Of a DNA stretch of 14,499 nucleotides, positions 7,308 to 14,194 are shown piece after piece. Below the pieces are notes generated by a model. That model was not told where the DNA came from, did not search any database, and was given only the letters and a program-made list of their open reading frames with translations. The position numbers and the translations under genes are program-made. The stretch covers positions 1-14,499 of the forward strand of contig JANXLW010000478.1 in NCBI GenBank assembly GCA_025354965.1, in the 5' to 3' direction. How positions within the stretch are numbered: the stretch's first letter is position 1; every line of letters begins with the position of its first letter. The stretch comes from Betaproteobacteria bacterium (GTDB taxonomy: Bacteria > Pseudomonadota > Gammaproteobacteria > Burkholderiales > Burkholderiaceae_C).

Positions 7308-8156
7308 ATGTCTAGTCGTTTCGGAAAGGCTTGGTTGATCGCCGGCTACACCTTTCTCTATCTGCCAATCCTGACCCTGATCGTGTTCTCTTTCAACGAT
7401 TCGAAGATGGTCACACTGTGGGGCGGCTTTACGCTCAAATGGTACGGCGTCATTGCGAATGACACCGAGGTGGTCGACGCTTTCATCCTGTCGCTCAAGG
7501 TGGCGCTGATGAGCGCCTCGGCCTCGGTGCTACTGGGCACACTCGCCGCGTTCGCCATGGTGCGTTACAAAACCTTCTGGGGGCGCACAGCCTTCTCGGC
7601 GCACATCAACGCGCCGCTGGTCGTACCCGAAGTGATCACTGGTTTGTCGCTGCTCCTGTTTTTTGTTCTTTGCGAACGGCTGTTCGGCTGGCCAGACCGC
7701 GGCATCCTGACTATCTGGGCGGGCCACACTTCGGTCGGTATGGCCTATGCCGCGGTGGTTATCCAGTCGCGCCTGCTCGAAATGGACAAGTCGCTGGAGG
7801 AGGCCGCGATGGATCTGGGCTGCAAGCCGTTTCAGGTGTTCTTCCTGGTCACGCTGCCGATGATCGCTCAATCCTTGATGGCAGCCTGGTTGCTTACCTT
7901 CACCCTGTCGCTGGATGATGTGGTGTCCACCGCCTTCCTCTCTGGACCGGGTTCCACCACGCTGCCTATTGTTATCTTGTCGCGCGCCCGGCTGGGTCTG
8001 AACCCGACGGTGAATGCGATCGCGACGATCACGGTGGCGGTGGTATCGATCGGTGTGTTTGCCGGTAGCCTGTGGCTTTCCCGTCAGGAAACCCGTCGGG
8101 CGGCAGAGCAAGCCGCGGCTTACCGTGAGGGAATGGGACAGCCGGTTGCGGCCTAG
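7308..8156 (+). CDS. potI: Polyamine ABC transporter permease (PotI/PotC/SpuH-like)
   Basis: The 282-residue inner-membrane permease is the partner of PotH. The first helix lies at about 9-28, and further hydrophobic segments fall at about 59-84, 104-122, 139-152, 186-204 and 234-257. The EAA coupling loop reads EEAAMDLGCKPFQVF (164-178), and SLDDVVSTAFLSGPG (201-215) is a PotC/PotI hallmark. ATG 7308 comes three bases after the potH stop, with GGGAG at 7294-7298 inside the end of potH. The C-terminal tail (about 260-282) is charged and cytosolic. Two stem-loops follow before the porin-like gene. Confidence 0.92.
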   Translation: MSSRFGKAWLIAGYTFLYLPILTLIVFSFNDSKMVTLWGGFTLKWYGVIANDTEVVDAFILSLKVALMSASASVLLGTLAAFAMVRYKTFWGRTAFSAHINAPLVVPEVITGLSLLLFFVLCERLFGWPDRGILTIWAGHTSVGMAYAAVVIQSRLLEMDKSLEEAAMDLGCKPFQVFFLVTLPMIAQSLMAAWLLTFTLSLDDVVSTAFLSGPGSTTLPIVILSRARLGLNPTVNAIATITVAVVSIGVFAGSLWLSRQETRRAAEQAAAYREGMGQPVAA

Positions 8157-8171
8157 TGTGAGGTCAGTCTT

Positions 8172-8223
8172 GCCGACGAGTCTGTCGGCGTGCTATGGGG
8201 GTGATCGGATGATACCGATCACC
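8172..8223 (+). other. Two consecutive stem-loops between potI and the porin-like gene
   Basis: GCCGAC (8172-8177) pairs with GTCGGC (8184-8189) around a 6-nt loop. Eleven bases on, GGTGATCGG (8200-8208) pairs perfectly with CCGATCACC (8215-8223) around another 6-nt loop. Neither is followed by a T-run. They sit in the 93-bp gap ahead of the porin-like ribosome site (AGGAG upstream of 8250). Possible roles are processing and 5' stabilisation of the porin message, partial termination, or a protein-binding palindrome at 8200-8223. Function is inferred; the complementarity is directly visible. Confidence 0.6.
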
Positions 8224-8249
8224 ATGTGAGTAACTAAACAGGAGCGGTT

Positions 8250-9704
8250 ATGTTAAAACTAAATCAAGTGGCGGTCGCCGTAACGCTGGCTTTGCCGATG
8301 CTGGTCAGCGCACAGACCAACGCCGAATTGCAAAATCAGATCGAGGCACTCAAAGCCGAGGTCAATCAACTCAAGGCGCTGATCACGCGCGGTGCCGTGA
8401 CACCGGCTCCGGCAGCGCCGGAAGCCCAGTTGCCGGCGGTTGATCCCGAGGAATTCAATCAGGTCAAGGTCAAGGTCGAGGCGATGCAGGATCAGCAGGT
8501 CACCGCCGGCTTCAAGGGCCTGCGCATCAGTGGCGGCTTCGATCCGGTCTACATGGTCAACCGCGCCAAGGGCACCGCTTCCTTCGCCTTTCTCAACAAC
8601 TTTGCCAATATCAACGGCAGCGGCGAAGCTTATGCCTACGACAACTCCTACTTCGGCATGGCCTATCTGGACATTCAGAAGGAGATGGACGACGGCGGCA
8701 CCAAGTTCCGCCTGACCCTGGCGCCGAGCAAGAGTGCGGGCTCCGGCTACAACTGGGGCAATATCGTTCATGAGGCCTCGGTCTCGATCCCGCTGTCTGA
8801 TTCACAGACCCGCCTTATGGTCGGACAGATGCCCGACGTCTCGGGCTATGAGCCTTACGTCAGCACCTACGTTGGTGCCAACGGCCTGTCTTCCAATCTG
8901 CTTTATCCCGGTTCTGGTGAATATTTCATCACCAGAAACATGCTCTTCGACTTCACCGGTGCCACCATGTTCACCGGCATCGGTCTTGACATGGTACGCG
9001 GACCCTGGGAGACCAAGCTGTTCCTTGCCAACTTCAATTCGGCGCGCAATGATGTCAACAGCATTGCCTGCCCGGTCGGTGGGCCCTGCGCCGGTCAGCC
9101 GGTCAGGAGTCCAACTTTCATCTATAACGCGACTTACGCGAAGGACGAGTTCTGGGGTTTTGAATTCACCGGCTACGAAGGCCGCGTCGCCAACGCAGTG
9201 GCGGGCGGGACGAGTCGCCTTGACCAGTTCGAGATCGATGGCAACTATACCCGCGGCAACTTCAACGGCAACCTGCAGTTCACGGTCGGGCGCCAGGCCG
9301 ATGCCGCTTTCAACGGGGGCGATGCGGCGTGGTGGGGAGTGTCCGCGCTGGTCTCGCAGCGCGTGACGCCCAAGCTGACGCTGGCAGCCCGGGCGGACTA
9401 TCTGAACAACCAGAAGAATGGCGGCGGCACCTTCAACATCTACAGCAGCACGGCGGCAGCGGCCGGTGATTTTGTCAATGGCTTCGGCCCGGGTGACCCG
9501 AACGATCCGGCTTTTGACCCGAACGTGGGCGCGAATCGCTATTCACTGTCGTTCGCGGCAACCTACCGCCTGACACCCAATGTCGCATTGCGCGCAGAGT
9601 ACCGGCACGACCATGCCAGCACTTCGTCCTTCTACTATTTCGACGATCAGAGCTTTCGCAAGGATAACGACACCTTCGGACTGCAGACGGTCATCAATTT
9701 CTAA
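8250..9704 (+). CDS. Outer-membrane porin-like protein, resembling the DUF3138 family
   Basis: The 484-residue exported protein has a signal peptide MLKLNQVAVAVTLALPMLVSA with probable cleavage after residue 21. A short heptad-like coiled coil follows (AELQNQIEALKAEVNQLKALI, about 25-45), then a Pro/Ala-rich linker (51-64), then a long Gly/aromatic-rich region of alternating polar and hydrophobic residues, as in a beta-barrel. It ends in LQTVINF, a C-terminal Phe with the alternating pattern expected of a BAM-recognised last strand. Cys274 and Cys280 lie in a Gly/Pro-rich segment that may be a surface loop closed by a disulfide. From memory the layout resembles DUF3138 proteins of Burkholderiales, but I could not run a search. 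Its place inside a polyamine uptake and degradation cluster suggests an outer-membrane entry channel for polyamines (inference). Confidence 0.72.
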   Translation: MLKLNQVAVAVTLALPMLVSAQTNAELQNQIEALKAEVNQLKALITRGAVTPAPAAPEAQLPAVDPEEFNQVKVKVEAMQDQQVTAGFKGLRISGGFDPVYMVNRAKGTASFAFLNNFANINGSGEAYAYDNSYFGMAYLDIQKEMDDGGTKFRLTLAPSKSAGSGYNWGNIVHEASVSIPLSDSQTRLMVGQMPDVSGYEPYVSTYVGANGLSSNLLYPGSGEYFITRNMLFDFTGATMFTGIGLDMVRGPWETKLFLANFNSARNDVNSIACPVGGPCAGQPVRSPTFIYNATYAKDEFWGFEFTGYEGRVANAVAGGTSRLDQFEIDGNYTRGNFNGNLQFTVGRQADAAFNGGDAAWWGVSALVSQRVTPKLTLAARADYLNNQKNGGGTFNIYSSTAAAAGDFVNGFGPGDPNDPAFDPNVGANRYSLSFAATYRLTPNVALRAEYRHDHASTSSFYYFDDQSFRKDNDTFGLQTVINF

Positions 9705-9711
9705 GCACTTT

Positions 9712-9751
9712 GCACCCGATCCGGTCGGGTGCGCCGTTTCCCCCGACCGGA
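9712..9751 (+). other. Overlapping, mutually exclusive stem-loops between the porin-like gene and puuC
   Basis: Stem A: GCACCCGA (9712-9719) pairs perfectly with TCGGGTGC (9725-9732) around a 5-nt loop. Stem B: TCCGGTCGGG (9720-9729) pairs perfectly over 10 bp with CCCGACCGGA (9742-9751) around a 12-nt loop. The loop and part of the 3' arm of stem A form the 5' arm of stem B, so both cannot form at once. A short T/C tract (TTTCCCCC, 9737-9744) follows stem A. This could be a leaky terminator, a 3' stabiliser for the porin message or an attenuator-like switch ahead of puuC. The pairing is seen; the function is inferred. Confidence 0.6.
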
Positions 9752-9771
9752 CACCCTTGTTGAGCTCGACC

Positions 9772-11271
9772 ATGAATGCAAACACCGACTGGCGCACCGC
9801 CGCCGCAAACCTTTGTGCGGATGGCCGCTCTCTCATCAACGGCCAGCGCAGGGCGGCAAAAAGCGGGGCTACGTTTAGCTGCATCTCACCCGTCGACGGT
9901 CGCGTCTTGACCGAGGTGGCGCGCTGCGATCAATCCGACGTGGACGATGCCGTGGCGGCAGCCCGCACCGCTTTTGAAGACCGACGCTGGTGTGGCCTGG
10001 CCCCGGCGCAACGCAAGCGCATCATGATTCGTTTCGCTGACTTGTTGCAAGCGCACGGCGACGAGCTGGCTTTGACCGAAACGCTGGACATGGGTAAACC
10101 GATCAAGTACGCCCGCGGACTGGATGTCAACAGCGCGGCCAATTGCATTCGATGGTACGGTGAAGCGGTAGACAAGGTGTACGACGAAATTGCCCCCACC
10201 GCCAGCACTGCGTTGGCTCTCATTACGCGCGAACCGATGGGCGTTGTCGGTGTGATCGTGCCCTGGAATTACCCGATGATCATGGCGTCGTGGAAGATTG
10301 CCCCGGCTCTTGCAGCGGGTAACTCGGTGGTGCTCAAACCCAGTGAAAAATCACCGCTGACGGCCTTGCGCATGGCTGATCTTGCGCTGCAAGCGGGCAT
10401 CCCACCAGGTGTCTTCAATGTGGTGACGGGCTACGGTGTGGAGGCTGGCTCACCGTTGGCGCTGCACATGGATGTGGACTGCATTGCCTTCACTGGCTCC
10501 ACCCGAGTCGGCAAGCAGATTCACGTGATGGCAGGACAAAGCAATCTCAAGCGCGCCTGGACTGAATTGGGAGGCAAATCCCCCAACATTGTGTTTGCCG
10601 ATTGCCCAAACCTGGACAAAGCCGTTGAAGCCGCAGTTGGCAGCATTTTCTTCAATCAGGGTGAGAGTTGCAATGCACCTTCACGCCTTTTTGTCGAAAC
10701 CAGCATCAAAGACAAGTTCCTGGAAAAAGCACTCGCACTGGTACCCCGCTACGCGCCCGGCAATCCGATGGACGCGGCCACCGAGATGGGTGCGATTGTG
10801 GATCAGACGCAAATGAATTCAGTCCTGCGCTACATCGAAAGCGGCAAGACCGAGGGCGCAAAATTGTTGGCTGGCGGTGAACAGGCACTGCGTGAAACAG
10901 GGGGGTATTATGTTCAACCGACCATTTTTGATGGCGTAAGCAACGATATGACAATTGCACGGGAAGAGATTTTTGGTCCGGTTTTGTCGGTGCTTTCGTT
11001 TGCCGATGCCGCTGATGTGGTACGTCGGGCCAATGAAAGTGTTTACGGACTGCAAGCGGCGGTCTGGACGCGCGACATCAACAAGGCGATGGGTGTTGCT
11101 CGCGCCTTGCGCGCTGGAACGGTGCATGTGAACCAGTACGACGAAGACGATATCACCGTACCTTTCGGCGGCTTCAAGCAAAGCGGAGTAGGGCGCGACA
11201 AGTCGTTGCACGCCTTTGACAAATACACTGAAACCAAGACGACCTGGATACGAATCGACAGTCCGGTCTGA
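9772..11271 (+). CDS. puuC: Gamma-glutamyl-gamma-aminobutyraldehyde dehydrogenase (PuuC/KauB-like NAD(P)-dependent aldehyde dehydrogenase)
   Basis: The 499-residue aldehyde dehydrogenase is predicted to oxidise gamma-glutamyl-aminobutyraldehyde or free 4-aminobutyraldehyde to the acid. The full catalytic set is present: Asn166 in VPWNYP, cofactor Lys189 in VLKPSE, FTGSTRVG (240-247), general base Glu266 in TELGGKSPN, nucleophile Cys300 in FFNQGESCNAPSRLF, and Glu399 in EEIFGPV. The C-terminal PFGGFKQSGVGRDKS is typical of the PuuC/betaine-aldehyde group, and the APSR after the Cys resembles Pseudomonas KauB. I chose ATG 9772. The open frame extends back to 9580, but that part overlaps the porin-like gene in another frame and lacks dehydrogenase sequence. 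No strong ribosome site precedes 9772; the nearest purine stretch is GAGC at 9762-9765. The enzyme may also act on succinic semialdehyde, since no gabD is nearby. Confidence 0.88.
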   Translation: MNANTDWRTAAANLCADGRSLINGQRRAAKSGATFSCISPVDGRVLTEVARCDQSDVDDAVAAARTAFEDRRWCGLAPAQRKRIMIRFADLLQAHGDELALTETLDMGKPIKYARGLDVNSAANCIRWYGEAVDKVYDEIAPTASTALALITREPMGVVGVIVPWNYPMIMASWKIAPALAAGNSVVLKPSEKSPLTALRMADLALQAGIPPGVFNVVTGYGVEAGSPLALHMDVDCIAFTGSTRVGKQIHVMAGQSNLKRAWTELGGKSPNIVFADCPNLDKAVEAAVGSIFFNQGESCNAPSRLFVETSIKDKFLEKALALVPRYAPGNPMDAATEMGAIVDQTQMNSVLRYIESGKTEGAKLLAGGEQALRETGGYYVQPTIFDGVSNDMTIAREEIFGPVLSVLSFADAADVVRRANESVYGLQAAVWTRDINKAMGVARALRAGTVHVNQYDEDDITVPFGGFKQSGVGRDKSLHAFDKYTETKTTWIRIDSPV

Positions 11272-11307
11272 CAACATCGGTTTGCATATTTGATAGGAGA
11301 ATTTTCG

Positions 11308-12597
11308 ATGAATGCAGTTATGAAAGCAGACATGATGCCGTCCAACGCCGAATGGCACCAGCGTCGCCTTGCGGCGACACCGCGGGGTGTCGCCGTCATG
11401 GGTGATTTTTTTATTGACCACGCCAAGAACGCCGAATTCTGGGACATTGAGGGGCGTCGCTTTATTGATTTTGCCGGCGGCATTGCCGTGCTCAACACCG
11501 GGCATTGCCACCCAAAAATCCAGGCCGCCATTGCAGCCCAGCTAGCGCGCTTTACCCATAGTTGTTATCAGGTGGTTCCGTATGCCGAGTACGTCTCGTT
11601 GGCCGAGCGAATCATTGAAATCACACCGATTGCCGGCCCTAAGAAGGCTGCATTTTTTTCCACCGGCGCCGAAGCCATCGAAAACGCGATCAAGATTGCC
11701 AGGGTGTCAACCGGGCGTGGCGGTGTGATCGCTTTTGGTGGCGCGTTTCATGGTCGCAGCCTGTTTGCCGTCTCCCTCACCGGCAAAGTGCAGCCCTACA
11801 AGGCAGGTTTTGGCCCATTCCCACCAGAAATCTACCACTTGCCGTTCCCTTGCCACTGTGCCTCGCTGGAGGATACGAAGCATGCGATGGAGCAGTTGTT
11901 CAAGTGCGACATTGAGCCGTCGCGCGTGGCAGCCATCGTGTTCGAGCCGGTGCAAGGCGAAGGCGGCTTTAACGTCATTCAAAAGGATGCCGTCAAGTGG
12001 CTGCGAGAATTGTGTGACCTGCATGGAATTGTGCTTATCGCCGATGAGGTGCAAACCGGTTTTGCGCGTACCGGCAAGATGTTTGCGATGGAGCACTATG
12101 GCGTGTCGCCAGACTTGATGACCATGGCCAAGAGTATGGCCGGCGGTACCACCCTGTCTGCGGTAGTGGGCAAGACTTCGATCATGGATGCACCGGCGCC
12201 CGGCGGCTTGGGCGGAACCTATGCCGGCAACCCGCTGGCGATTGCCGCTGCGCATGCGGTGCTGGACATCATGCGCGAAGAAAAGCTGGTGGAGCGTGCC
12301 AATGTGCTTGGCACACGGTTGATGGAGCGTCTGAAAAAACTGCAGCTCAGCAACAAGTCCATTGCCGATGTGCGCGGTTTGGGTGCCATGATTGCCTGCG
12401 AATTCGTTAACCCCAAGACCGGTGCGCCCGATGCCGATCGCACTAAACAGGTTCAGCAGGCAGCGCTCAATAAGGGTTTGCTGCTGCTGACCTGTGGTGT
12501 CTACGGCAATGTGTTGCGCTTCCTGTTCCCGTTGACGATTGAGGACAATGTCTTCGACGAAGCTTTGCTCATACTTGACGAAGTCGTTGGCGCATAG
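11308..12597 (+). CDS. gabT: 4-aminobutyrate aminotransferase (GabT/PuuE-like, class III PLP aminotransferase)
   Basis: The 429-residue PLP enzyme is predicted to convert GABA and 2-oxoglutarate to succinic semialdehyde and glutamate. Motifs include DFAGGIAVLNTGHCHP (54-69), FFSTGAEAIENAIK (116-129) for phosphate binding, AFHGRS (146-151), FEPVQGEGGF (212-221), IADEVQTGFARTG with Asp246, and MTMAKSMAGG with Schiff-base Lys275. These match GabT/PuuE closely, including the length (E. coli about 421-426). ATG 11308 follows AGGAGA (11295-11300) by seven bases. An upstream TTG at 11290 precedes the ribosome site and is rejected. The gene lies 36 nt after puuC and 3 nt before the next gene, so it is in the same transcript. 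It differs in family from SpuC, so the two aminotransferases are not duplicates. Confidence 0.9.
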   Translation: MNAVMKADMMPSNAEWHQRRLAATPRGVAVMGDFFIDHAKNAEFWDIEGRRFIDFAGGIAVLNTGHCHPKIQAAIAAQLARFTHSCYQVVPYAEYVSLAERIIEITPIAGPKKAAFFSTGAEAIENAIKIARVSTGRGGVIAFGGAFHGRSLFAVSLTGKVQPYKAGFGPFPPEIYHLPFPCHCASLEDTKHAMEQLFKCDIEPSRVAAIVFEPVQGEGGFNVIQKDAVKWLRELCDLHGIVLIADEVQTGFARTGKMFAMEHYGVSPDLMTMAKSMAGGTTLSAVVGKTSIMDAPAPGGLGGTYAGNPLAIAAAHAVLDIMREEKLVERANVLGTRLMERLKKLQLSNKSIADVRGLGAMIACEFVNPKTGAPDADRTKQVQQAALNKGLLLLTCGVYGNVLRFLFPLTIEDNVFDEALLILDEVVGA

Positions 12598-12600
12598 AAG

Positions 12601-13935
12601 ATGGGAATGTCAATTGAATCAACTATTGACGCGCTTGCTGCGAAGGGAATACACAGCGTCTTAACGCAGTTTGCCGATATTCATGGTGTGGCCAAAGGTA
12701 AGCTCGTTCCATTGCAGAACCTGCGTGAATGGGTCGAGACCGGCGCCGGATTTGCCGGGCCCAGCATATGGGGTACTGGGTTGGGGCGTTTTGGCAAGCG
12801 CAGTGAATATTACGCCCGAGTTCAGATTGAGTCTTTGCGGCCTCTTCCCTTCATGCCAGGTGTTGCGCATGCTGTCTGCGATGGCTATGCCGGTGGCGAG
12901 GCGTTAGCCACCTGTTCTCGACATGTGCTCAAGCGACAAGTGAAGCGTCTGCGTGATCGAGGCTGGACTTTGTGGGTGGGTATTGAACCTGAGTTTTTTT
13001 TGCTCAGGCACGATGAGCATGGGAACTGGCGCGGGGCGGACTCGAAAGATCAACTTGACAAGCCTTCCTATGATTTGAAGTCTATCCATCGCAACCATCG
13101 ACTTCTGGATGATATGCGTCTGGCGCTCACAGAGTTGGATTTTGACCTGCAACAGATGGATCACGAGGACGCCTGCAGTCAATATGAAATCAATTATCGA
13201 TACGACGATGCGCTAGCGGCCGCAGACCGCTATGTGCTATTCAAAATGACAGCCCACGCTGTGGCGCAAAAACATGGCGTGACGTTCAGTTGCATGCCAA
13301 AACCTTTTGCCAATGCACCGGGCAGTGGCTTGCACTTTCATTTGAGTGTGACTGACGCACAAGGGAATGCGATATTTGCCAATGCTTTGGATCCGTTGGG
13401 ATTGAGTGCACAGGGCTACAACTTTGTGGCAGGACTCTTGCATCACGCTGATGGGTTGAGTGCCCTGTGCGCGCCGACGGTCAATAGTTACAAGCGGCTG
13501 GCTTGTAGCACCAGCGCATCCGGCACCACCTGGTCACCCGTATGGAAAAGCTATGGCGACAACAATCGAACTTGCTTGGTGCGTACTGTCGCTGGACGTA
13601 TTGAATGGCGCTTGCCGGACCCTTCTTGCAACGTCTATGCCGCTATTGCTGCCACCTTGGCGGCCGGCCTTAACGGCATTGATCAGTCGATGACGCCGCC
13701 ACCTGCCTGTGATATTGATTTGTACGAGCAGCATTCAATTGGCGCCCCGATGCATGGGCGTTTGCCGCGTGACCTGAGTGCTGCCGTTGAGGCCCTGGCT
13801 GTAGATAGCGCGCTGATGGTCGCAGTGGGTGAAGCGTTCTGCGCTGAGTTCATCAAACTCAAGCGAATTGAATGGAACGAATACAGCCAGCAAGTGAGTG
13901 ATTGGGAGATGCAACGCTATGCCAATGTCTTCTAA
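12601..13935 (+). CDS. Type III glutamine-synthetase-like amide ligase (GlnT / gamma-glutamylmethylamide-synthetase-like)
   Basis: The 444-residue ligase is of the glutamine synthetase superfamily but a different branch from the puuA product. Core residues are kept: GIEPEFFLL (Glu129, Glu131), DHEDACSQYEINYR (Glu189, Glu196), KPFANAPGSGLHFHLS (His245), NSYKRL (Arg299) and IEWRLPDPS. The segments FADIHGVAKGKLVP (24-37), GAGFAG (48-53) and SGTTWSP (307-313), with NNRTCLVR, are features of the type III GlnT/GMAS group, whose members ligate glutamate to methylamine or other small amines. The usual SANPY after RLPD is SCNVY here. It may glutamylate a second amine in this pathway; the substrate is unknown. 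ATG 12601 is used; ATG 12607, six bases after AGAAG (12596-12600), is an equally good start giving 442 residues. The gene is 3 nt after gabT. Confidence 0.8.
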   Translation: MGMSIESTIDALAAKGIHSVLTQFADIHGVAKGKLVPLQNLREWVETGAGFAGPSIWGTGLGRFGKRSEYYARVQIESLRPLPFMPGVAHAVCDGYAGGEALATCSRHVLKRQVKRLRDRGWTLWVGIEPEFFLLRHDEHGNWRGADSKDQLDKPSYDLKSIHRNHRLLDDMRLALTELDFDLQQMDHEDACSQYEINYRYDDALAAADRYVLFKMTAHAVAQKHGVTFSCMPKPFANAPGSGLHFHLSVTDAQGNAIFANALDPLGLSAQGYNFVAGLLHHADGLSALCAPTVNSYKRLACSTSASGTTWSPVWKSYGDNNRTCLVRTVAGRIEWRLPDPSCNVYAAIAATLAAGLNGIDQSMTPPPACDIDLYEQHSIGAPMHGRLPRDLSAAVEALAVDSALMVAVGEAFCAEFIKLKRIEWNEYSQQVSDWEMQRYANVF

Positions 13936-13977
13936 TATTTCATGGTACGAAAACCAGCTTTCATGCGGTAAAAACCA

Positions 13978-14004
13978 TTAATGCTGCGTTGCATCAATTT
14001 ATTT
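13978..14004 (+). terminator. Weak candidate terminator after the cluster
   Basis: TTAATGC (13978-13984) pairs with GCATCAA (13991-13997) with one mismatch around a 6-nt loop, followed by TTTATTT. The stem is AT-rich and short, so termination efficiency would be low. It is the only terminator-like structure I can see between the last catabolic gene and aceA. Confidence 0.25.
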
Positions 14005-14075
14005 CAGGCCACAGTAGTAAATTCCATATTATGAATGTAAATACCTAACCTATTGATTTATTTGAATTTAATATA

Positions 14076-14118
14076 GTCTTGTATAAGACATAAGATAAAC
14101 TTAAGTCTTATACAAGAC
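14076..14118. promoter_or_regulatory. 43-nt near-perfect palindrome: paired operator sites upstream of aceA
   Basis: GTCTTGTATAAGAC (14076-14089) and its exact reverse complement GTCTTATACAAGAC (14105-14118) flank TAAG-ATAAA-CTTA, so the whole 43 nt is palindromic except for one A/A mismatch and a 5-nt centre. Each 14-mer is itself GTCTT-N4-AAGAC, so each looks like a dimer-binding site, with centres 29 bp apart. It sits in AT-rich DNA typical of a promoter, 76 bp before the aceA start codon. Binding of a dimeric regulator (a GntR-type protein would be plausible) is inferred; I cannot name the factor. A terminator is unlikely, as there is no T-run and the symmetry is nested. Confidence 0.65.
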
Positions 14119-14194
14119 CTAGAATCACTTCATCGGCACCGGATTTGCTAGATCGCCGGTAAAGACTGTTTTAACCAACTTTAGGAGTGATTCC

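Noticed and set aside
9580..9771. N-terminal extension of the aldehyde dehydrogenase frame
   Set aside because: It overlaps the end of the porin-like gene in another frame and lacks aldehyde dehydrogenase sequence; the family start matches ATG 9772.
11290..11307. TTG start upstream of gabT
   Set aside because: The Shine-Dalgarno AGGAGA lies after this TTG and is correctly spaced for ATG 11308.
13936..14194. Possible small RNA, tRNA or CRISPR in the gap before aceA
   Set aside because: There is no cloverleaf, no CCA end and no regularly spaced repeats; the palindrome is better explained as paired operator sites.
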